DNA of 64,000 nt, from assembly GCF_001299475.1 (NCBI RefSeq), contig NZ_CYUJ01000002.1, positions 876,217 through 940,216 on the forward strand. The letters are read 5' to 3'. This stretch comes from Neofamilia massiliensis (lineage in GTDB: Bacteria > Bacillota > Clostridia > Tissierellales > Peptoniphilaceae). The position numbers and the translations under genes are program-made. Below the pieces are notes generated by a model, which was not told the origin of the DNA, made no database searches, and saw only the letters and a program-made list of their open reading frames with translations. This document shows, one piece after another, positions 36,032 through 44,695 of the stretch; position 1 is the first letter of the stretch, and each line of letters opens with the position of its first letter.

Positions 36032-39000
36032 CTACTTACCTCCATTGAATTTTAAGGATATTACTTTACTTACCCCAGTTTCTTCCATTGTTACCCCATA
36101 AATATAATCTGCAGCTGCCATAGTTGTCTTCCTGTGAGTAACTATAGCAAATTGTATGTTGTTTAGATTTTTTAAATAGGATAGAAATCTTTTAATGTTT
36201 GCATCGTCTAAGGCTGCATCAACTTCGTCTAAGAGACAAAAAGGAGCTGGCCTAGTTTCTAAGAGAGCAAAAAGCAAGGCTACAGTTGTAAGTGACCTTT
36301 CTCCACCAGACATAGCAGACAAAAGCTGCTTTTTCTTCCCTGGTAGTTGAGCCTCTATATCTACTCCTGCTTCAATAGGGTTGTCATCATCAACTAAGAT
36401 TAAGTTTGAGCTTCCCCCTTCAAATAAATAATTAAATATCCTGTTAAAGTTCTTGTTTATTTCTTTAAAAGATTGACTAAACTTTTCTTCCATAGTTCTT
36501 TCTATGTCTCTTAAAAGTTTTTTTAGTTTCTCTTCACTATTTACTAGATCTTCGTATTGTTTTTTTGTAAAATCAAATCTTTCTTTTACTTCCCTGTAGG
36601 ACTTAATTGCTCCTAAGTTTATATCTCCAAGAGCTGAAAGATCCTGTTTTAATTTTTTAACAGCAGACTTTGACATAATTTTTTCTATATAAACTTCATC
36701 AAGAGAAAATTCAAAGAAAGATAAATTATAGTTTTCGCCTATATAGTCAGCTATATATGATTTTTTCTCAAAAGAATTCTCTAGGTTATTATCAATAACA
36801 TAAATTTCTTTTTCCAATTCTAAAATTGTTTCCTTGTTGTCATTAATCTTTTTTAAGTCTCTATCTAGAAGTTCATTTTGATTTTTTCTTTGATCATTTA
36901 AAGCTTTGAAGTTTTCAGTAAAAGATCCATTGATTGTAGAAATTTCTTCTAATTCTTCTTCCCAATTTTTTATATCACTTGCTAGAGTAGATAAAATTTT
37001 TAAATTCTCTTCATTAGTCTCTGCAGCTAATTTTATATCTTCTTCTAACTTATCCTTTTCCATAAGAAGCCTTTGGAAGTTTTTATTAGTAAACATTTTT
37101 TCGTTTCTAATATTGTTAAGACTAATGTTTAATTTATTTTTTTCATCTATAATATTTGTCTTTTCTTGGTCCAAGCCTTCAAGTTCTTTTAATATCTTGT
37201 CTTTATCTGCAGCTAAACTTATTAGGTCTTCTTCATTAGACTTTTTACTTTCTATAAGCCTTTCTATTTCATCTTGGCTTTGACTAATTAACTGGTCTAG
37301 ATTTTCTAAGCTTGCATTTATATCTGAAATATTATTATCATAGCTGTCTAACTTTAACTGACTTTCAAAATATTCTTTTTCAAAAGCTTTTAACTGACTT
37401 TCTAAGCTAGAGTTTTCTAAGCTTAAATCTTTTATTTCTTCATCTTGCCTTGTTAAATCTTCTAATAAGGTCTTGCCTTCTCTATCTAAGGTCAGTAGAT
37501 TCTTTTTATTGGCTTCTAAATCACTTTTTATTTGGTCTAATTCATTTTTCCTATTAAAGATATTTCCAGTCCAGTTATTGGACCCACCTGAAACAGAACC
37601 TCCTGGATTTAATACGTCTCCTTCCAGGGTAACAATTTTCATATTAGTTGTTCCTGAAGAATAAATTTTCTTGGCATAAGAAAGATCTTTTACAACGATA
37701 ACATTTTCAAGTAAAAATCTTATTATCTCATCATAAAGAGGGTCATAAGAAACTAAATTTGAAGCCAAGTCTATATATAGGTCTGGACTAGCCTTAAAGT
37801 TTTTCTTATAGGATTTAACTGTATCCATAGGAAGAAAAGTTATTCTACCTAAATTATTTTTTCTGAGTATTTCTATTATAGCTTGCGCTTGGTCGTATTT
37901 ATTTACAAGTAAATTTTGAGATGCTCCACCTAGGGCTGTGGATATAGCTTTTTCGTATTCTTTTGGGACACTAATTAGGTTGGCAACTGTATCATGAAGG
38001 CCATCTATTTCCAGATTTCTCTTCTTTATAAATCTAAAAAAATCTCTAATTGATTTATTATAGCCTTCATAATTTTCTTCCATATTCTTTAGAGTATTTA
38101 ATCTTAATTCTTGATTGTTAATTAATCCTTGTAATTTAGTATAAGCACTTCTTTTATCTTCTATAGACTTATTAAGATCTTGCTTTTTTTTGCGACTTTC
38201 ATTAAGACTATTATTGTTAGCTGTAAAAGAATTTTTTAGGTCTAATATCTTATTATTTATACTTTCAATAGATTTTTTTAATAATAACCTATCAGCATCT
38301 GACTTTGTAAAGCTGTCTTTTATTTTTTCTTTATTGGCTAATCTTTCAGTATTTAAATTGCTCAGTGTGTCTATTCTAATTGTGCCTTGCGATATATTTT
38401 CGTTTAGACTTGTAATTTTTTTAATAATTTCTTCTAATAGTTTGTTTTTTTCTATACTATTATCAGACCTAGATTCAAGATTTATTATAAAGTCACTTTC
38501 TTTTTTTTCTAAGGTTTTTATTTTCTCTTCAATAGACTTAAGTTCTGTATTGAGACTATCTATTTCTTGGTCTAATTTGCCTAAGTCTTCTATTTTTATT
38601 TTTTTTCTTAAAAGTAGCTCTTCGTTTTCTTTTTCTTTATTTATTTTTCTTTCTTTGGCCAAAGATATTTGATTGTAAAGGTCTTTTTCCTTTCTTACAT
38701 TTTCGATGTTTTCTAATTGTAATGAGTTGATTCTTTCTTCAATTTCTTCAGCTTTATCTCTATTTTTGCTATAAGTATCTTTAAGGTCTTCAAGGTCTTT
38801 ATTAATTTTATTCTTGTAGTCTACTTGTTTAATTTTTCTCTCGTTAAGGTCTTTAATCGATTTTTCAATTTCCAATAAATCTAAGGCAAGGTTATTTATA
38901 TCAGCTTGTAAAATTTTATAGTAAAGCTCATTGTATTTTTCTGCCTTGGCTGCTTCTATTTTTAAATTGTCCTTTTGGCTTTCTATTTCCGACAAAAGAT

Positions 39001-39577
39001 CTTGAAGCCTAAAAAGATTTTCTCTAGTTTTTTCAAGTTTTCTTTCAGTATCTTGTTTTTGAAATTTAAATTTGCTTATTCCAGCAGCTTCTTCGAAAAT
39101 TGACCTTCTTTCACTAGGCCTAGAATTTAATATTGCATCAATTCTTCCTTGGCCAATTATAGAATATCCATCTCGGCCAATGCCTGTGTCCATAAAAAGC
39201 TCTCTAACATCTTTTAGCCTACATTGGCTATTGTTAATATAGTATTCGCTGTCGCCATTTTTGTATAGTCTTCTCTTGACTTCTACAATATTATAATCAA
39301 GGTCTAAGGTCCTTGAGTTGTTGTCAAAAGTTATTATTACTTCAGCCATACCTAGTGACCTTCTATGGTCTGTTCCAGAAAAAATAACATCAGACATTTT
39401 ACTTCCTCTTAAAGTCAGGGTACTTTGTTCTCCTAAAACCCAGCGGATTGCATCTGTTATATTACTTTTTCCTGACCCATTAGGGCCTACTATACAGGTA
39501 ATATTTTCATTAAATTCAATTTTTGTTCTTTCTGCAAATGATTTAAAACCATATAGCTCAATACTTTTTAAATACAT
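36032..39577 (-). CDS. smc: Chromosome segregation protein SMC
   Basis: SMC forms the condensin that organises and separates chromosomes with ScpA and ScpB. The 1181-residue protein has Walker A 'GPNGSGKSNITDAIRW' near the N terminus, two long coiled coils flanking a hinge (about residues 500-660, 'LGGASQNLLVNKYDQA'), the C-terminal signature 'SAMSGGERSLTTVALLFAL' and Walker B 'FCLLDEVDAALDD'. Length is normal. It starts one base after the radical SAM gene and abuts ftsY. ScpA/ScpB are not in this window. Confidence 0.97.
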   Translation of the reverse strand: MYLKSIELYGFKSFAERTKIEFNENITCIVGPNGSGKSNITDAIRWVLGEQSTLTLRGSKMSDVIFSGTDHRRSLGMAEVIITFDNNSRTLDLDYNIVEVKRRLYKNGDSEYYINNSQCRLKDVRELFMDTGIGRDGYSIIGQGRIDAILNSRPSERRSIFEEAAGISKFKFQKQDTERKLEKTRENLFRLQDLLSEIESQKDNLKIEAAKAEKYNELYYKILQADINNLALDLLEIEKSIKDLNERKIKQVDYKNKINKDLEDLKDTYSKNRDKAEEIEERINSLQLENIENVRKEKDLYNQISLAKERKINKEKENEELLLRKKIKIEDLGKLDQEIDSLNTELKSIEEKIKTLEKKESDFIINLESRSDNSIEKNKLLEEIIKKITSLNENISQGTIRIDTLSNLNTERLANKEKIKDSFTKSDADRLLLKKSIESINNKILDLKNSFTANNNSLNESRKKKQDLNKSIEDKRSAYTKLQGLINNQELRLNTLKNMEENYEGYNKSIRDFFRFIKKRNLEIDGLHDTVANLISVPKEYEKAISTALGGASQNLLVNKYDQAQAIIEILRKNNLGRITFLPMDTVKSYKKNFKASPDLYIDLASNLVSYDPLYDEIIRFLLENVIVVKDLSYAKKIYSSGTTNMKIVTLEGDVLNPGGSVSGGSNNWTGNIFNRKNELDQIKSDLEANKKNLLTLDREGKTLLEDLTRQDEEIKDLSLENSSLESQLKAFEKEYFESQLKLDSYDNNISDINASLENLDQLISQSQDEIERLIESKKSNEEDLISLAADKDKILKELEGLDQEKTNIIDEKNKLNISLNNIRNEKMFTNKNFQRLLMEKDKLEEDIKLAAETNEENLKILSTLASDIKNWEEELEEISTINGSFTENFKALNDQRKNQNELLDRDLKKINDNKETILELEKEIYVIDNNLENSFEKKSYIADYIGENYNLSFFEFSLDEVYIEKIMSKSAVKKLKQDLSALGDINLGAIKSYREVKERFDFTKKQYEDLVNSEEKLKKLLRDIERTMEEKFSQSFKEINKNFNRIFNYLFEGGSSNLILVDDDNPIEAGVDIEAQLPGKKKQLLSAMSGGERSLTTVALLFALLETRPAPFCLLDEVDAALDDANIKRFLSYLKNLNNIQFAIVTHRKTTMAAADYIYGVTMEETGVSKVISLKFNGGK

Positions 39578-39578
39578 C

Positions 39579-40640
39579 CTACCAACCTTTAACGATTTTT
39601 TTGATATTTTCTTTTATATCAACAAGATAAGTTTTCTCTGCAATAATTTTTATTTGGTCTGCTAAAGTATTATCTACTTTAAATTTAATTTTATCTGTCT
39701 TAAATAATTTTTTAAGGTTTTCTTTGTTTGATCCTCTTTGTCCTACTAAAAGAGCATTGTTTCTGGCATTTGAATAAAGGCTTATATTTTCATTTTCTCT
39801 TATATCTAACTTTGCTGCTTTTAATACCATATAAAGCTTTTTTGATTCACAAAGTTCTCTAAAGGCATCATGCAAGGGACCTGCTACAACATCCTTATCA
39901 AACTTCAGATTTTCTGTTGCTTGTAGGCCTACTCTTATTATTTCAATATTAGAATTTTCATAAAGCATGATTAATTTACTAGCCAGGTCTACTGCCTCGT
40001 CTAAAGTTAAGGGCTTATAAGTACCGTTTAAATACATGTGTTCAAGTTCTGTATTTTTAATAACTAAAGTTGGGTAAATTCTTACAAAGTCAGGCTTTAA
40101 TCCAATTATTTCTTTACAAGTTTCAATTGAATATTCTTGAGAGTCTCCTGGCAGACCTAACATTTGTTGAAGACCTAGCTTAAAACCAGCTTCTTTTATT
40201 AATTTACTGGCATAAAAAATACTAGATCTGTCATGGCCTCTTTTTGAAAGATTTAAAACTTTTTCATTAGTACTTTGAATGCCTAGTTCTATTGTATCGA
40301 CACCGTAGCCTTTGAGATAAGTAAGCACATGGTCGTCTATACAATCTGGCCTTGTAGATAGTCTAATTCCATCAACTAATCCTCGGTCCTTATAGGACTT
40401 TGCTATAGAAAGTAATTCTTTTTGCAAATCTTCTTCTATAGCAGTAAATGACCCGCCATAAAAGGCTATTTCTCTAGGACTTAAAGGAGAAAAATAAGAT
40501 AAGTGGTCTTCTATTGTTTTTAAAACATTATTTATATCAAAGTTACTTACTCCTGTTATTCTCTTTTGATTACAAAATACGCAGTCATTTGGACAACCTA
40601 AGTGAGGGACAAAAATTGGAATAATATTAATCTTAGCCAT
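39579..40640 (-). CDS. Radical SAM protein, Elp3/YtqA-like
   Basis: The 353-residue product has the radical SAM cluster motif as 'PHLGCPNDCVFCNQKRITG' (CxxxCxxC near residue 18-26), 'EIAFYGGSFTAI', and 'LSTRPDCIDD', which fit the Elp3-like radical SAM group found beside rnc and smc in Clostridia. There is no GNAT domain of full Elp3, and 'LGIQSTNEKVL' follows the same pattern as coproporphyrinogen oxidase-like relatives. A tRNA-modifying role is plausible from the family but the substrate is unknown. It overlaps rnc by eight bases and smc follows one base later. Confidence 0.85.
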   Translation of the reverse strand: MAKINIIPIFVPHLGCPNDCVFCNQKRITGVSNFDINNVLKTIEDHLSYFSPLSPREIAFYGGSFTAIEEDLQKELLSIAKSYKDRGLVDGIRLSTRPDCIDDHVLTYLKGYGVDTIELGIQSTNEKVLNLSKRGHDRSSIFYASKLIKEAGFKLGLQQMLGLPGDSQEYSIETCKEIIGLKPDFVRIYPTLVIKNTELEHMYLNGTYKPLTLDEAVDLASKLIMLYENSNIEIIRVGLQATENLKFDKDVVAGPLHDAFRELCESKKLYMVLKAAKLDIRENENISLYSNARNNALLVGQRGSNKENLKKLFKTDKIKFKVDNTLADQIKIIAEKTYLVDIKENIKKIVKGW

Positions 40641-41373
40641 TTTTTCTAGCCTCTAATATTTCTAAGGCCAACCTTGCTGCTTCTTTCTGGCTGTCTTTTA
40701 TAGTTGGTCCCTTGCCTTTGGCCAATGTTTTTCCCGATACTTTTACAGAACTAATAAAGGATTTATTATGGTCTGGGCCCTTACTTTCAATAAGTTGATA
40801 TTCTGCTTTTTCTAATTGGTTTTTCCCGATAAACTCATTTAAAAGAGACTTGTAGTCACTATTTTCATTTGATAAAATCTGCAAAAAATCATCTCTAAAA
40901 TTCTCAATTATTATTTTTTCAGTTATATCGTAATTTGAATCTAAGAAAATTCCACCAACTAAGGCTTCAAAGGAATCAGCTAAAATGCTATCCTTGTCTT
41001 CAATATTTATTTTTCTAGCAGCTTTTGAAAAAAGTAAATGTTCACTTAAATTAATTTTTCTCGCTAGAATAGCTAGTGAATGTTCGTTTACTAGCCTGGC
41101 TCTATTTTTTGTCAAGTAGCCTTCGTCTAGAGAAAAGTCTTTTTGAAATAATAAAAAATTAGAGACAATTAGATCTAAAACTGAATCTCCAATAAACTCT
41201 AATTTTTCATTATCATAATCAATGAGTGGCAAACAATCATTTTTTAAAGAGCTATGAGTTATGGCATGTAAAAGTAACAAGTCATTTTTAAACTCATAGC
41301 CCAATTTGTTTTCTATATTAATTTTTGCTTTTTCTATTTCGTTTTCGAAATTATAGGTTTTCGATGTATTCAA
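40633..41373 (-). CDS. rnc: Ribonuclease III
   Basis: RNase III cuts double-stranded RNA, including rRNA precursors. The 246-residue product has the catalytic signature 'NEKLEFIGDSVLDLIVSNFL' (about residues 53-72) and a C-terminal dsRNA-binding domain ('DYKSLLNEFIGKNQ' to 'AKGKGPTIKDSQKEAARLAL'). The start is the TTG at 41373, which lies 23 bases inside acpP and has only a weak GGTGA upstream; no ATG or GTG start exists nearby. The product is therefore probably translated by coupling to acpP. plsX-acpP-rnc order is conserved. Confidence 0.94.
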   Translation of the reverse strand: MNTSKTYNFENEIEKAKINIENKLGYEFKNDLLLLHAITHSSLKNDCLPLIDYDNEKLEFIGDSVLDLIVSNFLLFQKDFSLDEGYLTKNRARLVNEHSLAILARKINLSEHLLFSKAARKINIEDKDSILADSFEALVGGIFLDSNYDITEKIIIENFRDDFLQILSNENSDYKSLLNEFIGKNQLEKAEYQLIESKGPDHNKSFISSVKVSGKTLAKGKGPTIKDSQKEAARLALEILEARKNG

Positions 41374-41572
41374 TTACATCACCAACAGTTTCAATTGACT
41401 CAATATCTTCTTCGTCTATTTCTGTATCAAATTCATCTTCTAAGGTCATTACTAACTCCATTAGTTGGATAGAATCAGCTTCAAGGTCTTCTTTAAAGGA
41501 TAAATCTTCATTTAGTTCGTCAATATCAAGACCAAATTGGTCGGCAATAACTTCTAATACTTTTTCTTTCAT
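41351..41572 (-). CDS. acpP: Acyl carrier protein
   Basis: ACP carries growing acyl chains on a phosphopantetheine arm. The 73-residue product is acidic and has the attachment serine in 'DLEADSIQLMELVMTLED', family form D-S-[LI]. It follows plsX by nine bases, and its 3' end contains the rnc start. Genes fabD and fabG, often found between plsX and acpP, are not here. Confidence 0.96.
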   Translation of the reverse strand: MKEKVLEVIADQFGLDIDELNEDLSFKEDLEADSIQLMELVMTLEDEFDTEIDEEDIESIETVGDVIEYIENL

Positions 41573-41581
41573 TTTTTTCTC

Positions 41582-42562
41582 CTAAAAATTATTTTTTATA
41601 ATATTTATAACGTCTCTTTCAACAAATAACTTGGCTTGCTTTGAAGCGCCTAAAATAGAGTTAGCATCTGATATTCCATGGGCCTTAATTATTGGCTTTG
41701 AAAGTCCTAAAAGTGGAGCTCCACCTAGGTTGTCAATGTTAAACTTATTAAAAGTTGCTCCCAATAGTTGTTTTGCTTTTAAAAGAGTTTCTGGGTTCTT
41801 TTCTTCTGCTAATTGACTTTTTATAAGGTCCTTTATCATAGATGCAGTTCCCTCGTAAGTTTTTATAAAAATATTTCCTACTAAACCATCTGCAACAACA
41901 ACATCTGTAACTCCATAAGGAAGCTCTCTTGGTTCAATATTGCCAGTAAAGTTAATTGTCTTATTTTCTTTTAAAAGTTTATAGGTTTCTTTTAGTGTAT
42001 CAGTGCCCTTTCCCTCTTCAGTTCCTATATTCATTAGGCTAACTTCTGGATTATCTATACCTAAAACTTCTTTGGCATAAACGCTTCCCATAAGACCATA
42101 TTGGTTAAGGATTTTTGGACTAACTTCTAAATTAGAACCTGAATCTAATAATAAAAATGATTTTGTCATTGTAGGAATCAAGGTAGCAATTGGACTTCTT
42201 TCTATGCCTTCAATTCTCTTTACAATAAAAATTCCGGCAGCTAATAAGGCTCCTGTTGATCCTGCTGAAATTAAAGCATCTCCATGACCTTTTGCCAAGG
42301 CACTTGCAGCTACAACTATTGAAGAATCTTTTTTCTTTCTAATTGCCATAACTGGCTCTTCTTCGTTTTCTATTTTACTTGTTGCTTCTAATATTTCAAC
42401 AGATGAAGGATCTTCTCCTAAATCATTTAAGACAGATCTAATCTCATCTTTTCTTCCACAAAGAATAGGTTCAATTGAAAGCTCATTTTTTGCAAGAAAT
42501 GCACCTTTTATAATTTCAACTGGGGCCTTGTCGCCTCCATGTACATCATAAATAATTTTCAT
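41582..42562 (-). CDS. plsX: Phosphate acyltransferase PlsX
   Basis: PlsX converts acyl-ACP to acyl phosphate for the PlsY step of phospholipid synthesis. The 326-residue product has 'YDVHGGDKAPVEIIKGA', 'AISAGSTGALLA' type motif (here 'DALISAGSTGALLAAGI'), and 'VADGLVGNIFIKTYEGTA'. Length is normal. It heads the plsX-acpP-rnc-radical SAM-smc-ftsY unit and follows the rpmF terminator. Confidence 0.96.
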   Translation of the reverse strand: MKIIYDVHGGDKAPVEIIKGAFLAKNELSIEPILCGRKDEIRSVLNDLGEDPSSVEILEATSKIENEEEPVMAIRKKKDSSIVVAASALAKGHGDALISAGSTGALLAAGIFIVKRIEGIERSPIATLIPTMTKSFLLLDSGSNLEVSPKILNQYGLMGSVYAKEVLGIDNPEVSLMNIGTEEGKGTDTLKETYKLLKENKTINFTGNIEPRELPYGVTDVVVADGLVGNIFIKTYEGTASMIKDLIKSQLAEEKNPETLLKAKQLLGATFNKFNIDNLGGAPLLGLSKPIIKAHGISDANSILGASKQAKLFVERDVINIIKNNF

Positions 42563-42580
42563 ATATACCTACCTTTCAAA

Positions 42581-42612
42581 ATTATATTATAGTAAGTCAT
42601 AAAAAAAATCAA
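42581..42612 (-). promoter_or_regulatory. Putative plsX promoter with two overlapping -10 boxes
   Basis: Two TATAAT boxes overlap by one base (42581-42586 and 42586-42591) on the minus strand, with a possible -35 TTGATT (42607-42612) at spacings of 15 or 20. The spacing is poor, so the exact promoter is uncertain. Confidence 0.4.
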
Positions 42613-42613
42613 T

Positions 42614-42654
42614 AGAAAAAAAAGTTGATAACCACCACTGGTGGTCGTCAACTT
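42614..42654 (-). terminator. Intrinsic terminator of yceD-rpmF
   Basis: Minus strand: 15-base arms AAGTTGACGACCACC and GGTGGTTATCAACTT with two central mismatches and an AGT loop, then eight Ts. Very strong. Confidence 0.93.
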
Positions 42655-42660
42655 ATTTCA

Positions 42661-42843
42661 TTAAGCTTCTGTATTTATTACTTCTTTTCCATCATAATAT
42701 CCACAAGCTCTACATACTCTATGTGGTAATTTTGGTTCTGAGCAGTTTGGACATAAGGTTACAGTAGGTTTGTTAAATCTATAAGATGAAGCTCTTCTCT
42801 TATTTTTTCTTTGTTTTGATGTTTTTCTCTTTGGTACTGCCAT
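42661..42843 (-). CDS. rpmF: 50S ribosomal protein L32
   Basis: L32 is a small large-subunit protein. The 60-residue product begins '[17 protein letters not shown]' and has a zinc ribbon with four cysteines, CPNC and CRAC. It starts three bases after yceD and ends at a strong terminator. The zinc-type (C+) form suggests that a non-zinc paralogue could exist elsewhere, but nothing here shows it. Confidence 0.97.
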   Translation of the reverse strand: MAVPKRKTSKQRKNKRRASSYRFNKPTVTLCPNCSEPKLPHRVCRACGYYDGKEVINTEA

Positions 42844-42846
42844 TTC

Positions 42847-43365
42847 CTACACCTCCTCATCAAATTTAAAATCTTTTAATACAGAAAATCTAATATCTGT
42901 ATTATCTTTATTACAATTGCAAGTTCCTTCGTTTAGATTTTTGCCACATTGAGGACATATTCCCTGGCAAGAATCTTCACATAGGTTTTTTGTGGGAATA
43001 GATAGAATAACAAGTTCTCTTACTAAGTTACATATATCTAATTTATAAGAATCTACAAATACAAGATCTTCATCTTCAGATTCTTCCTCTTCATTAAAGT
43101 CAGAGGAATTTATTACCTTTGCACTATAAGAAAAAGACTGGTCATTTTCTACCCTTGTTAAGCACCTGTCACAAGGACAAGCATAGCTATAATCTAGGTC
43201 TATGTTTAGAATTAATTCACTGTCAACCTTACTAATCAAAAGGTTGTATCTAACCTCATCTAAGAGTTCAATTTGTGAATCAAAGTTATCTATATTACAT
43301 GAACCTGATTTTTGAAATATGAGTTCATTTTCATTTTGAACAAATTCTAAAATATCTATATACAT
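42847..43365 (-). CDS. yceD: DUF177 / YceD family protein
   Basis: The 172-residue product belongs to the DUF177 (YceD) family, nearly always found before rpmF and linked to large-subunit rRNA maturation. It has 'YACPCDRCLTRV' and a C-terminal four-cysteine cluster, 'CQGICPQCGKNLNEGTC', likely binding zinc. A GGGGAGT site precedes the ATG. It heads the yceD-rpmF unit behind a consensus promoter. Molecular function is only partly known for the family. Confidence 0.88.
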   Translation of the reverse strand: MYIDILEFVQNENELIFQKSGSCNIDNFDSQIELLDEVRYNLLISKVDSELILNIDLDYSYACPCDRCLTRVENDQSFSYSAKVINSSDFNEEEESEDEDLVFVDSYKLDICNLVRELVILSIPTKNLCEDSCQGICPQCGKNLNEGTCNCNKDNTDIRFSVLKDFKFDEEV

Positions 43366-43388
43366 AACTCCCCTTTTATAACTTCCTA

Positions 43389-43417
43389 ATTATATATTTA
43401 AACAATAGCTTTGTCAA
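43389..43417 (-). promoter_or_regulatory. Consensus promoter of yceD-rpmF
   Basis: Minus strand: perfect -35 TTGACA (43412-43417), 17-base spacer, perfect -10 TATAAT (43389-43394). It begins ten bases after the ackA stop; no terminator for ackA is visible. Confidence 0.9.
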
Positions 43418-43426
43418 GATATAATA

Positions 43427-44614
43427 TTATTTAGTTAATTCAACTGTGTCCTTAGCAATCATAAGCTCTTCATTAGTTGGTACAACAAGTAGTTTTATTG
43501 TTGAGTCATCAGCTGAAACAATAGTATCTTTTCCTCTAACATTGTTTCTTTCTTCATCAATTTTTACACCAAAGATCTTTAGACCTTCTGCAATTTGTTG
43601 TCTCATTTCAATTGAGTTTTCTCCAACACCTGCTGTGAAACAGATTCCATCAATAGAGTCAAATTCTGTCATGTAGGCACCGATGTATTTAATTACTCTT
43701 GTAACAAACATATCTAGTGCAAGTCTTGCTCTTTCATTGCCTTCTTCTGCTGCTGTTTCTAAGTCTCTAAAGTCAGATGAAACTCCAGAAATTCCAAGAA
43801 CTCCAGATTTTTTATTCATCATTGTATCTATATCTTGATAGCTTAGATTTTCTTTTTCGCCAATAAATGGAATTATTGCTGGGTCAATATCTCCGCATCT
43901 AGTTCCCATTACTAGACCTTCAAGTGGTGTTAGGCCCATTGATGTGTCTATACATTTTCCTTCTTTTACTGCAGAAAGAGATGAACCATTACCTAGATGA
44001 CAAATAATTAGATTTGGCTTGTCTTTTCCGAGAATTTCTGCTGCTCTTTTTGAAACATACTTGTGAGAAGTTCCGTGGAAGCCGTATCTTCTAACTCTGT
44101 ATTTTTCGTAGTATTCATAAGGTAGAGCATACATATAGTTTACTGGATCCATTGTTTGATGGAAGGCAGTATCAAATACAGCTACGTTTTTCTTGCCTGG
44201 CATTAATTCTTCACAAGCTTCTATACCAAGTAAGTTTGCTGGGTTGTGAAGAGGTCCAAGAACAAAGCAGTCCCTAATAACTTTTTTAACATCTTCGTCA
44301 ACTACAATTGATTCACTGTATTTTTCTCCACCATGAAGTACCCTGTGACCAATAGCTGTAATTTCGTCAAGACTTGAAAGTATTCCATGTTTTTCATCTA
44401 CTAAAGTCTTTAAAACTAATTCTATTGCTTCTTTGTGAGAAGGAATATCTTGGTCGATTACGATTTTTTCCTTGTCTGCTGGTTCAAATTTTAATCTAGA
44501 ACCTTCAATTCCAATTCTTTCAACTAAACCTTTTGCTAGTATTTCTTCATTTGCCATATTTATTACTTGGAACTTTAATGAAGAAGATCCACTGTTAATA
44601 ACTAAAATATTCAT
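43427..44614 (-). CDS. ackA: Acetate kinase
   Basis: AckA makes ATP and acetate from acetyl phosphate in fermentation. The 395-residue product has 'ILVINSGSSSLKFQ', 'RYGFHGTSHKYV', 'ICHLGNGSSLSA' and 'GVSSDFRD', all family motifs, and normal length. The start is ATG 44614, six bases after GGAGG; an ATG two codons earlier abuts that site. It is transcribed away from tmcAL, and the two promoters overlap. pta is not in this window. Confidence 0.97.
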   Translation of the reverse strand: MNILVINSGSSSLKFQVINMANEEILAKGLVERIGIEGSRLKFEPADKEKIVIDQDIPSHKEAIELVLKTLVDEKHGILSSLDEITAIGHRVLHGGEKYSESIVVDEDVKKVIRDCFVLGPLHNPANLLGIEACEELMPGKKNVAVFDTAFHQTMDPVNYMYALPYEYYEKYRVRRYGFHGTSHKYVSKRAAEILGKDKPNLIICHLGNGSSLSAVKEGKCIDTSMGLTPLEGLVMGTRCGDIDPAIIPFIGEKENLSYQDIDTMMNKKSGVLGISGVSSDFRDLETAAEEGNERARLALDMFVTRVIKYIGAYMTEFDSIDGICFTAGVGENSIEMRQQIAEGLKIFGVKIDEERNNVRGKDTIVSADDSTIKLLVVPTNEELMIAKDTVELTK

Positions 44615-44628
44615 ATACATCCTCCGAT

Positions 44629-44657
44629 TTGAAAATTTCCATACAATATTATATTAT
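44629..44657 (+). promoter_or_regulatory. tmcAL promoter, overlapping the ackA promoter
   Basis: -35 TTGAAA (44629-44634), 17-base spacer, -10 TATTAT (44652-44657). The -10 shares five bases with the -10 of the opposite promoter. Confidence 0.65.
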
Positions 44658-44679
44658 TATATCTAGCAAAATTAGTCAA
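44651..44679 (-). promoter_or_regulatory. ackA promoter, overlapping the tmcAL promoter
   Basis: Minus strand: -35 TTGACT (44674-44679), 17-base spacer, -10 TAATAT (44651-44656). Polymerase cannot occupy both this and the + strand promoter at once. Confidence 0.65.
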
Positions 44680-44695
44680 ATACAATAGGTGAAAA

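Noticed and set aside
35679..36101. Serine-rich + strand reading frame of 140 codons
   Set aside because: It is the reverse complement of the Glu/Lys-rich FtsY N-terminal coding region and looks like no protein; low-complexity shadow.
36906..39665. Several + strand reading frames over smc
   Set aside because: Antisense of coiled-coil coding sequence; no start signals or family motifs.
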